This document shows, in pieces, positions 1-10,160 of a stretch of 64,000 nt of DNA. Under the pieces are notes generated by a model. It did not search any database and was not told the origin of the DNA. It was given only the letters and a program-made list of their open reading frames with translations. The position numbers and the translations under genes are program-made. Positions within the stretch are counted from its first letter, which is position 1. The number at the start of each line of letters is the position of its first letter. The stretch is from Phoronis australis (taxonomy: Eukaryota > Phoronida > Phoronidae), in NCBI GenBank assembly GCA_002633005.1, contig NMRA01000044.1, forward strand, positions 1,210,498 to 1,274,497, written 5' to 3'.

Positions 1-1719
1 ATTTACCAGCGATATCAGATATTTATAATTTTGTCTATTTGCAAGGTTATTTACGAGGTTGTTTCCTATCTGATCAGGTTGATAACGAGATCGACCTAAC
101 TCTATATACGTCAAAATTCAACAAAAAAGACAAAAATGATGAACAGAGAAACCTGGCGATGGAACTACATTCGGTATCATTAAGATTTATTTGTTAACGA
201 TTCTCTGAGTGTTCCACTTTATTGATGAAACACCACACTAAATGTTCTTTGAAATAGACTCATAGATTAAAGAGGGTTCCTGAAGAAATTAGCCAACGAT
301 TTCCCCATAATGATGTCGAGAATGATGACGTAAGAGCCAATCAATCTTTCTTTTTATTGCAGCTTTGACGACTACAAACAACAAAATTAGAATAAATGAA
401 CAAAAAGGTACACCAAAAAACATCACACTTGTCACTTTGCGATGTTTAGTCTGGTGGCATCAGCCGTGTTCGTGAGTTACAAATGTTCGACACTTGAGAA
501 TAATTTAGTTTTAGCCCAACCGTCTAACGATTCGTTGAAAGAAAGTAAGAAAGTGACTCCATCCCTGTCCGAACTGTTTTTTACGCATAGGCTTATGGGA
601 TTGTGTTCGGCGAGATCACGCAAAACAACGAAAAATCACGTGAACGGGCTAGGTTTCTAGAATACGCTCGAGCCCATATTATAGTGTAAACTAGCAAAGT
701 AGCGGCCACTGATGTGATTGGTCAGTGAGTTTGGACTATTGAATTATGGGATAAAATTAATTATTTCCGTTCCATAAGCAAAATTTTTCGTCACACGTGC
801 GTCGCTATTGTATTATGTCTACGGAACGTAGTCCAACGGAGATGCATTCTGCGCGCAAGATAAGGTCTGTAATGGTCTGAATCTAAACCAAAAATTGATA
901 TTTTTGACAACAAAACTGCAATATTGCGCTACCTAGTGGTGGCATGTCACAAACAAGTTGGCTTACAATGAGCTGGAGTTCAGACATTTCATTCAGTTCC
1001 AGTTTCAAAAAATTATGATTGCATCAAAATATGGTAAAAGTAAAAAAATCCAGTTGCTTTCATACAAAACTACAGTAATGTGATCGTCTTGTGAAGTAGC
1101 ACAAGGCAAGAATAAGTTATCATTCATTCACAAATTGAATAATTCAAACCAAAATTAACAAGGAAATCTGAATGAAAACTTATGACAAGTTACAAACAAA
1201 TGTGAGGGTGCGAGATTCAGTTAAAGGACACTCTTTCTGCTTCATTTTAATTCAAAACTTTATAAATTGTGTTCAGTCGAAACTTGAGCCCAAATAACGC
1301 TCATTCAACACAGCTCCAAATACTTTCAAACTTAACTGCTCGTAATATGACTTTTTTAGTTAGTGCTACTTCACCATCCAAACTGGCCGCCATGGTGAGT
1401 GACAGCTGAATCATGCATTATGGGTATTCACTCAGTTGCCGCCATATGTAATGAGGCTTCCGAGAAGCCTCACCCACTTTTAAAAAATGACAGTAAAATG
1501 AAGACAAACAGGACAGAAAGTTACGAAATGTTCATATTTTAGTAATATTTTTCGGTTGACGAAATTCATGCCGTGAATGTAAAGGAAAATTTATCTTTAA
1601 TATGATCAAGATGAATTCGTAGTCGACATTTCTTCATGTTAAACCGCCACAGCCTTATTCTATTTCAGTTTGCACTTGAATCACACATTTTGTTTCACTA
1701 GAAGTTTCCCGTTGGCAAC
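1..1719. other. Non-coding stretch, no gene seen
   Basis: AT-rich sequence with no reading frame resembling a known protein. The longest frame, at 442-660, encodes 72 residues with a hydrophobic start but no recognisable domain and is treated as chance. The only structure noted is the short hairpin at 1452-1472. Confidence 0.6.
1452..1472. repeat. Short perfect hairpin
   Basis: TGAGGCTTC, a 3-base loop CGA, then the exact reverse complement GAAGCCTCA. The following bases are T/A rich. It resembles a bacterial terminator in shape, but in this animal context no function can be assigned. Confidence 0.6.
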
Positions 1720-1721
1720 TA

Positions 1722-1852
1722 TTGCTTCAAACGAAAGTTAATGTCTATGGTACTGTTTTAAATGGGATCAACAGCTTTTAAACAGAAGTGGGACAGTGTT
1801 GCTTCAAACCAACGAGTTAACCTCCAAAGTACTGTTTCAAATGAGATCTACC
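1722..1852 (+). repeat. Diverged tandem duplication, two copies, about 77-bp period
   Basis: Two adjacent copies begin with TTGCTTCAAAC at 1722 and 1799. Both continue through a shared GTACTGTTTYAAATG segment and a GATC-containing end. They differ at many positions, so the duplication is old. Confidence 0.6.
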
Positions 1853-2323
1853 GTTTCCAACCCAATCCTTCGTTCTCAGGTAAGTTTTGCTCTCAATCAA
1901 GAGCTTAGACGTTGTTACTGGTTACCTTCATCAGCTATATGCAAAAAATAATTATTTTAAAAGAGTCCACAGAATAATACACAAACACAATCTTCGTGGT
2001 AAGCCTTGGAAACTGCGTGCGCGCAACAATTTTTGCTCATTTTGCCAAATGTGGTTTGTGATGTCATTTTTCACGTGTACACTGTTTCAGCTTCTTCCAC
2101 AGTTTCTACATTCCAACTGGATGTTTCCGCGCCTCTCGTCAACACCGTTGACACAAGCAGGGCCTTCTCATTGCTCAGAAGATATGCTTGATATAATAAT
2201 GTCGCGAAATGGGGTAAAAAGTGATGTTATAGGCGACAAAGTTGTTTCCGAGATCAGGCTCAAAGCGTATTAATTGAAATCGCAACCGCAGTGGTAGCAG
2301 TCCAAGACTGTGCTTGGCGAAGC

Positions 2324-2342
2324 TTAAAGGAGAATGCCACCC
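2324..2342 (+). repeat. Left terminal inverted repeat and TTAA target duplication
   Basis: TTAA at 2324-2327 and the 15-bp terminal repeat AGGAGAATGCCACCC at 2328-2342. Just inside, ATCGAGTA (2372-2379) and TACTCGAT (2384-2391) form a small subterminal palindrome. Confidence 0.85.
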
Positions 2343-3535
2343 AAAAAACAACCTATTTTGTATCAATTAAGATCGAGTAGTTGTACTCGATAACGCCACG
2401 TTCGGTTGCGTTACCTGACACCTGACGGCAGACGGAGGTGTTGAAATTATCCAATGACGTAATTGGTTTCACACGCAGTCTGTTCAGCAGTTCACAACAC
2501 GGGTTACTGGTGTCAGCTTATCGTTTGAATTCATCGTTTAACACCAGTAAATCATCAAACTTCGATGTAAAACCCTTAAAAATACACCGAGTTCTTATAA
2601 AAACGTGTTGTTTTATTTCGCTGTTACGGATTCATTGGTATTTGGACACACCTTAGCCTACAAAGTTCGGTAAGGTCAGTAGCAGGAGTTTGGGGTCTGT
2701 TCGGAGATAAATTCGAGCTATTCTTCCGTGAAATACAGACAGGAGAGCATAGATGTGTGTTGTTTAGACTTGTGACTTTTTGAGTTCTATACACACAAAA
2801 GGCTTGTTATCCCGGCCAGTGTCTCGGAACCCGATCAGGCCCGTAGCGGCCGCCGGGATTAGCTGACACAAACATAAATATGCTTGAGTTGGAAAGTATA
2901 CCTCCAGTCACGAAAAGACTATAGTAGTGAGCTAAAGAAATAATTTGCACGTAATTATTTATGTAAATTAGCCACGAAACTGAAAATCTACTTACTTGTC
3001 GGGGGCTGCGAAGTCGGATTCACATTCCACAGACCGTGACAGGGCAAAGATTGTACAGTAACAATGATTTGAATAATGTATTTTGTATTTCTTAATAAAG
3101 ATTCCCCTAACATGTGACCATAGCATATAAAATCGAGTAATTGTTTCACAACAGCTTTCTGCCGTCAGCAAACACTGAATTAGCATGCGCGCACACGGCT
3201 TCGGGTGCCCGGTCAATTACCTTTATTGCCGACATCATAAGTCGGTAACGCCGTGGTTTATTCATTGCTGGTTTCTCAATATTTGCACTCACGAATACTG
3301 CAAAGGCATTAAAAATTGTAAATAAAGAGACAGACTTTGTTTCAGTTTTATATAAGCATTGGTTAGGATGAGAATAACTCATTTTGAAACAGAACGCAGA
3401 ATAATAAACGTCTACACGGCAACTCGCCCGGCGCCAATCCCGACTTATAGTAGTCAAGAGCTCATCCGACGAAGACTTCACGGGTCGGATCGTTATAGGT
3501 TTCACAGGCTATCAGTTCGAACCGGGATACACTGA

Positions 3536-3835
3536 TCAAGAATCACTAGAGAGGCGCCGTGAGCATGCACAGACAACCGAACGTATGGATAGTTCTTTGG
3601 TAAGCCGGAATTCGTCAGAGAAATCACTGTCGACGAAATGCCGGCCACAGACACGGAGATGTTTCACGGCCTCATACTTGCTATTAACAGCGTACCTTTC
3701 ATTCCTCACTACCGCGAGCCACTTCCTAAGCATTTCGGGCTCTCGAGGAAATCGAAAAAACGATTTACCCGCTTTCTTCGCAGCTTCATAGTTCGGACAA
3801 GCGAGAACGATGCACAGGAATATAGAGGCATTCAC
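3536..3835 (-). CDS. THAP-type zinc-finger domain, transposon-encoded exon
   Basis: A 99-residue frame from ATG at 3835 that is nearly all one THAP domain, the C2CH zinc-dependent DNA-binding fold of animal THAP proteins and of P and Kolobok transposases. Zinc ligands are Cys8 and Cys13 (C-x4-C), then Cys63 and His66 (C-x2-H), 49 residues later and within the family range. FFRFP at 26-30, Trp39 after RK, and Phe67 and Phe72 occupy the usual conserved positions. The closing AVPTIF-like motif of typical THAP domains is degenerate here (IRSVV at 84-88). The frame lies within a TTAA-flanked transposon and reads inward from its right end, so it is most simply the DNA-binding N-terminus of a Kolobok transposase or its companion THAP protein. 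No downstream exon with a catalytic core was found. It could be expressed only as a short DNA-binding fragment, or not at all. Confidence 0.8.
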   Translation of the reverse strand: MNASIFLCIVLACPNYEAAKKAGKSFFRFPREPEMLRKWLAVVRNERYAVNSKYEAVKHLRVCGRHFVDSDFSDEFRLTKELSIRSVVCACSRRLSSDS

Positions 3836-3960
3836 TCTGCAGACGAACCACTGACGTCGCTGCGTCGTTTCTCAACTTCCTCACAGCAAGGGGAGGTCGA
3901 CCGTATAAGAGGCGATGTGGATATAGACCGATCAAGACGGAAAAAAAGATTAATTAAATC

Positions 3961-3979
3961 GGGTGGCATTCTCCTTTAA
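3961..3979 (-). repeat. Right terminal inverted repeat and TTAA target duplication
   Basis: GGGTGGCATTCTCCT at 3961-3975 is the exact reverse complement of the left end and is followed by TTAA at 3976-3979. Similarity to the left end stops immediately inside this repeat. Confidence 0.85.
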
Positions 3980-4730
3980 CCCCGTTCGATAAAGGACTGA
4001 GCATGCGTATTTAACAAGTAGCCACAAATGTCGAGCAGACAACAGTGAAAAATGGCGATTTGTAATTAATTCATAACAACACAATGGATTTTGTTGTGTT
4101 ATATATCAGTGTAAAGCTAATAATCCCAAAAATGCGTTTTCGAACGTAAAACCGATTATTTCCCGTTTAGTCATTCTGTATATCACTAAACAACGCACCT
4201 CTAACAAAAAGGTTACAGAATCGAAGATGTATAGGTTGATGTTTCGACACCTAACGTTAGGCAGGAAACCAGTTAATTTTTACCGCACCTACCAAAAATT
4301 AAACACCGAGTGGATGCGATGGCAGTGGAGATTTTCTATTTGCTTGCACTCATCTCTTGTGATGATGGTATTCTATGAACAAAACTTATTAAAATTAACG
4401 ACATGTCGATTTTATGCTGAAAACTGGTGGTGCATGTGCTAATAAACCACAGATGTCAAGTGTCCAATTTCAAGTTAAGTATGTGGGTTTCACATATTAA
4501 AATTCTGATCAAAAAGGTCAATTTCTGTACTCCCATTCAATGATTGACGATCGGCTGCACAGACATCCGCGAACTGTAAGAAAATGATTTGTGTCTGTGG
4601 ATTACATCGCACAGGTTCTGAGCAGACACAACAACGACGGGAGAGAGCGCACTCTCTGCTTCATGATGATATTGGTAAACTGTGCAGCACAGGCTATGAT
4701 TGTTACTACTGAATGCATACGGAACACCTC
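3980..4730. other. Non-coding stretch, no gene seen
   Basis: Mostly A+T-rich sequence. Overlapping short frames on both strands at 4227-4802 show no family resemblance and partly run into the adjacent MITE, so they are not annotated. Confidence 0.5.
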
Positions 4731-4958
4731 GTTGCCGCACAGATACCCTCGGAGGTGCTTCATATCTGCGCATGTGCGAATTTCAGTCATTCGAACAGTC
4801 ATTCTCCAGATTGGAAATCATATTAATTGCAATATGACTGAAGTCCACGCATGCGCAGATATGAAATATCTGCATCAGATTTCTTGACTCCGCACATGCG
4901 CGGATATAAAACACTTCCGAGGGTAATTGTGAGGTTGCGAAAATCCGCTAGGTGTTCC
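4731..4958. mobile_element. Palindromic MITE, GGAACACCT-ended family, copy 1
   Basis: Begins GGAACACCTCG at 4731 and ends with the reverse complement AGGTGTTCC at 4950-4958. Internally, TACCCTCGGAGGTG and TATCTGCGCATGTGCG in the left half reappear inverted in the right half (GCACATGCGCGGATATAA, then CTTCCGAGGGTA). The whole unit can fold on itself. Related copies lie at 17224-17345 and 17530-17660. No transposase is encoded and the target duplication is unclear. Confidence 0.65.
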
Positions 4959-6586
4959 GCAAGCATTGAATATCTTCGCGGCTATCCCGGTCGTAAACAC
5001 TGTCAATAAAAATTAATATCCAATGATCAGCTTTGAGTAACGTATTTTAAACGGTCTTGTGTTATTTTGCACTGATCTACGGTGTATATTTTCGGAATCC
5101 AGCATATATTTATTCGTCAGCTCAACGTGTGATGCTCAAGTGTATAGCACGTTTTGCTGTGGACTCTAACTCGACTGTACTTTGTACCGTAGGAAAATAA
5201 TGCACCAGTTAAACGGTTCTAATATACAAATAAATCTCACATTTGCCAGAGTTGCGCGCTAAACAAAAGCTCATTCATAGTTATTGTCAACAAACTGAGA
5301 TTCTGACAGCGATCGTTGATTGTCTGACATGTCAGTGACGTGGCTGGTGGGGACTTGACTGCTTATCACATATATAGCTGTGTTATATTGTGTTTACATC
5401 GTATTTTATCATTGTATCAGCCGCTCTTATATTTAATGTTTGCCTCAATGCTGAAAAAGGTTTGCCATGGCTTTTTTATGGCTCCTGGTTGTTCGAAAAG
5501 GTGTCTTCTAAAGGGATGGTCATCGCATACATCGCTGGGTTGCCCAAGCCTTGGCCCAAAGTAGCCAGCCTGCTAGCTGTATGAGTGAAGATTGTCGTCA
5601 AAAAACAGCTGGGTAACACTGTGTGTTTTGTTCAATAGACCCCGAAATTGCACACAGCCAGTGTAGTATATTTAGTATACAGCTTTGTACCAAGGCCTAG
5701 GCCCAAAGCTGATACTAGGCCTACAGGTTTGCGCCGACATGGGTAAAAAATGGACAAATAAATTCAGACTCAAAATTAGTTTCATTAAAACTACTCTCAT
5801 CCTTGAGTAAACCTAGGAGCCAGGTCCCTAGAGTAAACTAACTTATTTACCGGTGTTGGAAAAGTTCATGACAGCGTTTTCCCGTTCAGTGACTGAACCA
5901 GACGTAGGGGGTGGTGAGCGTGTGATAACATCTAGCTTCTTTGTTAACTGCCAAGTACCGTCCTTTGTCTGTTATGACAACAGGCAAGCCAATTATCTAC
6001 CACGCTTTTTACAGACCACGTGCGAACATTGTCAAACCTAGAGTGAATTGGTGTATTCGGAAAGAATAGATTGTCGTAACTCCGTTTGCAGTTGGGCGAT
6101 TTTGGCGATTCCAAAACTAAACATGATCACCATTTGACGAAGATTTCAGAAATGCTATTGGTTTATGTTCAAATATGTTATAACTTTTATTTTTAACAGC
6201 ACAGCCCAGTCAGAGTAGATACGATCTTATTGGAGATTAGATCAATTATCGAACAAAGAGAGCTGGCCCTCCAACCATTAATGTCAGAATGGAGTTAATC
6301 AGTCGTGTAAGATATTGGCTACAGGGGTAAACTCCCCAACTTGTTGTTGAGCTATAGAATGGAACAAGTTGGGAGCAACGGGAAAACGCCGTAATGTAGC
6401 GATCGTTAATCAGCTGCTGCTAAAATTGTGATGCGTTCTCTTGAGTCGGCTTTTGGCGATTACGTCACCTGTACCAGTTTCTTTTCCCCCGATTCTTTTA
6501 TCAAGTGTTCTTCGCTACCGGCATCTAGGCCACGCACATGTCACAACAAATTATCGGAACGTGTTTCATTTTATTACAAGTTTTTA
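4959..6586. other. Non-coding stretch with one short hairpin, no gene seen
   Basis: No recognisable coding sequence. At 6332-6375 CTCCCCAACTTGTT and AACAAGTTGGGAG are inverted copies around a 17-base loop. Near 5690-5720 the palindrome-rich AGGCCTAGGCC and TAGGCCTA occur. Function unknown. Confidence 0.5.
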
Positions 6587-6710
6587 GTATTTTTATACCG
6601 GCAAATCGAATTTTAGAACAAACCTTGCTGCCATCATTTCCCGAAAGACGTCGCAAATTTTTAGGAAATGGCGCGTGTGCCGTGCCACAAGCGTGCTGTT
6701 TTTGAAACGG
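6587..6710 (+). repeat. Dispersed repeat, second copy at 48695-48805
   Basis: Shares TCCCGAAAGAYGTCGCAAA, then a GCGCGTGYG block and a CACRAGCRTRCTG end with 48695-48805. The two copies align over about 110 bp with scattered differences. No terminal repeats were defined, so the element class is unknown. Confidence 0.6.
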
Positions 6711-8941
6711 ACGACACACTTTTCAGTGTTACAAAAGGAGGCTAATTATGCTAGAAAATTACGTTTATTGGATTGTTTTGCACGAACAAGGTGATCGAGT
6801 GTCGCTTGACTACCAGATTTTGCTGGCCCCCGCCGGTCCGTTAGCTTTACATCTTGATGCCTAAGTTTTATGACGAGGTGACGAGCATATAAGTCAACTA
6901 TACCCGGGTAGTCAACGGGTTGTGTGAAATTCTGGGGTCTAACGGATCTCAACGAAGAGTGGTACGATAGTCTTCATACAGCTGTAGTCGGTAACTAACT
7001 AACCTTTCAAGTTTACAGAGCAGAGTATTGGCTGGCAGCTGGCCCACAGCACAGCCACACCAGTGTAAATTGTTGATACGGACTGGTTGCAACGGCAAAG
7101 TTTCGTCTGACGATGACGACGACTTGGTATCACTTTGTGTTGCCTCGGCTCAAACAGGTACCCCTGGTGACCCGACATTTCACACTAAAATTTCTTATTC
7201 CGACAATATGAAGAAAGCCACTAGACTGCACGCTAACACAGGACAATGACTTTTGCCCCCACAAAATACGTCACGAGAAGCAGCGCTCCAAGCGGGTAAT
7301 TTTTTTAGCTTCGTTAGAGAATATAAGTTTACTTTTTGATGTTGAATTATTTGTGAAATTAATCAAAAACTCAAAGAAAACTATCCAAAATTCAACGACT
7401 GTACACCGAACTCAGTCTTGGCTCAGAACTCAGGTTCCCCGAACAACACTGCTGTCGCACTCACAAATATACTTCCCAACTCCTTCTCCGGCTCACAAAT
7501 GCGGTTCTGTGACCGTCAAACACGATTCCGTACAAGCAAAGAACAACTCAAGACCTTCAAACAGTCCATGCAATGGGTTTGTGGGTTCAGATACGATTTT
7601 TAGAAGAAAACAAGTAACAAGTGCTTAAGCATATTTACAACATTATATACTGCATGCGTTCCGCGCTCAGAACATCATCAGCCGGAAACCACACAAATAA
7701 AAGGTGAGCATTGCAGAACGATCAAACACTAAAGTGACAGTCACAGAATGAAAAGGGGACAGGAAACAGAAAAGCGGCGGGAGTCAGGGCCAGAGTTGTA
7801 ATTTGATGGAAGTTTTACTGTTTACTCAAAGAGAGGATTGCTTTGGAAGTAAGCTCTCCTTAATGTGCAGGGTATGTGGTTCATTGTAGATAGATAATAA
7901 TAAAATACGTGCGTTATCAAAATCAATACCATAGTGGGTGGTAGAGGCCGTGGGTTTTGTGTTCCTCAATACGATGGCGGAGTCGGCGGATAGTAACACC
8001 CATAAAAAATCCATTGCAATCAGAGCAATCAATTCTGTACACGACATCGCTACTATTTAAGTAAGGACATGTTTGAACAGTTTGGCAGAAAGTTTGTTAG
8101 TGCATAAGCCGTGTTTTGCGAATCCGCCATAATGCTTGGCTGTCAGTCCGAGTGTCCATGCAAGAGTTTGTTGAGACGTCAGTGAACAGAGTTGATCAGG
8201 TCCGTCGGCCATGTTTTCAGGTGAAGAACTAGGTTTACGAGCGAGTGCGACAGTGTTGTTCGGGTAGCCTTGAATTTGACATTAAACAGAAAACGAATAT
8301 TCATTATTCATGAATTATCAGATGTGCTGTGAGATAATTATTTCTTTCGTGCAAGTTCAAACACCTGATTGGGATAAAACATGCTATTTCTGCCCTCGGG
8401 ACATATTCGATCCAGGAGGGATTCGGTGCAAAACAATTAGCACACATCATTTCTGTTCGGTGTGACTGGCTACTGAGTTAAACTTGCAAGCCTTGTTTAA
8501 AACTTTAGATTTTTAATCAACAAACACAAATGTTGTTATCTAAAACTTTAGCCAGCAACCAATAACGTGTTGACAGCTAGTCGGATAAAATAGAATATGA
8601 TTCTGAGAACAGAGAAACACTCAATAATTGTACACGTAAAGTAAAACGACAAGAGCATAGCGAAGCGTTGATATACACCCACCTTGTGCATCGCATACAG
8701 CGCATTTAAGAGATAATCATTATTTTAAACATTCCCATTAAACGTTCCAACGTGGAAACTTAAGAACAGACTCTAGGCGGTACATAGCAAGTCAGAAATT
8801 CTCTCCTCAGTAGGAACACACCTGCCACCTGTGGTCATGAAGTTTAGTGGAAGAATGAGAGGAGAATGAAAAAGAACACAAAAACAATACAAAGGCCTCT
8901 AGGGTGCGAAACGTAGGTTAAATCTCTTTGAAACAGACACT
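6711..8941. other. Non-coding stretch, no gene seen
   Basis: Overlapping short frames at 6746-7628 and 7826-8047 have no recognisable domain and unremarkable composition. Nothing else stands out. Confidence 0.5.
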
Positions 8942-9756
8942 GTGCTGCGCTGTCTAAGTGACAGAAACTTTTTTGCCAAAGTTCATGAGCATCAATCAAG
9001 GAACTTGATAGATCTCAAAGCGAACGTGAAGAAAAAAATGACACTAACCGACTGCACAGCAGACGGATTGTTAGTTGTACTCTCATCAATAAAAATGCGT
9101 GTCAAAAATTTCGTCATGAAGATCCAGGCGCTCATTGTATTGAGCCACAATCAAAAAAGTTGCCCAAGAGAAGTCGCCACAGCAGTCGGAACATTTAAAT
9201 CCATTGTCAGCCATGCGCTTCACAGTAGGAGCACATACGCCATTTTCCACAATAATACTCATAAGAGTAATTTGGCCGATAGGGAGGTAGACGCCAAAAC
9301 AATAAAAATGGCCAATACGCAGCATACAATACATCGAGTCCACGCGAATATGGGAAGGTGTCATCGTCTCTTTCATAGAAACCTATTCACAAATTTCATG
9401 AAAATCCGTCAGGGAACACTACGAAGATACCAAGGAAAACGTGATAAAGTAGAATTAGCACTAGGGGTACTAGTGATTGTCGAATCTTTTCCACTAAGTC
9501 GTCGCCATCCGTTGTCACTTTCCAAAGTTAACTAATTTCTTGCAAGGGGTTTATGAGATACAGCCCCGGACTCAGAAAATACAAAACTGCCACTAAGAGG
9601 CGCCACAAAAGTCGGAATCTTACGACATTCATCGTCCAGACGTCCTTTTTGAGTAGGAGCGCCAAAAAACAGACTGGAAAACAGTAAAATACGGTCGCTA
9701 GGTAGCGCAGAATACATCGACTCGATCCAAATACGCGAAGGCGGCGTTGTCTCCCT

Positions 9757-9810
<54 letters not shown>

Positions 9811-10160
9811 TGTATGTATGTATGTATGTATGTATGTATGTATGCATGCATGCATGCATGCATGTATGTATGTATGTATGTATGTATGTATGTGTATGTG
9901 TATGTGTATGTGTATGTATATGTATATGTATACCTATTTGCCAAATTTCATGAAAATCTGAACATACAGAGGGAAGAAAAAGACTAAAACTGCCACTAGG
10001 GGCGCACAGGTAGTCGGATCTGCCCAAAGTTTCACTCGTGTTGTTCCATTCATAATACATGTAGGAACATGTCAGCGAAAATTCATGTACATCCTTCTAG
10101 GCCCGGTTTTGCCGATACAGTAGCTGACGGACGGAAAGAGGGACGGACGGTCGAAAGATG
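8942..10160 (+). repeat. Degenerate tandem-like repeat array with TTTCATGAAAATC modules
   Basis: The module CAAATTTCATGAAAATC recurs at about 9391 and 9943, with weaker forms near 8977 and 10075. Between them are repeated blocks: a CTGCCACTARGRGGCGC-like segment with GTCGGA (about 9588 and 9993), and AATACATCGACTC (about 9710) matching AATACATCGAGTC (about 9328). Spacing is about 350-410 bp once the microsatellite is discounted. The last module runs into a CCGGTTTTGCCGATACAGTA and GACGGACGG tail, a style seen at 3' ends of many invertebrate transposons. The 197-codon frame at 8942-9535 runs through this repeat and is not annotated as a gene. Confidence 0.6.
9757..9930. repeat. Compound TA / TATG / CATG / TATGTG microsatellite
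   Basis: (TA)n at 9757-9782 gives way to long (TATG)n, a short (CATG)n block, (TATG)n again, and then TATGTG units. It lies between two modules of the surrounding degenerate repeat. Confidence 0.95.

Larger units (their letters stand above)
2324..3979 (-). mobile_element. Kolobok-type DNA transposon, about 1.66 kb, probably non-autonomous
   Basis: The two ends are exact inverted copies: TTAA followed by AGGAGAATGCCACCC at 2324-2342, and its reverse complement followed by TTAA at 3961-3979. A TTAA target duplication combined with an AAGGRR-like terminus and a THAP-domain reading frame is the described signature of the Kolobok superfamily (for example the Xenopus T2 family, TTAAAGGRR). The THAP frame (3536-3835, minus strand) begins about 130 bp inside the right end, as expected for the element's 5' side. 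No frame resembling the DDE catalytic part is visible in the remaining 1.2 kb, so this copy is likely internally deleted or decayed. piggyBac also uses TTAA, but its ends normally begin CCY and it lacks THAP. P-type elements have THAP but 8-bp duplications, which are not seen here. Confidence 0.82.

Noticed and set aside
8942-9535. 197-residue plus-strand frame, among the longest frames without N
   Set aside because: It runs through the degenerate repeat array; composition and the opposite-strand frame suggest chance openness and no domain is recognisable.
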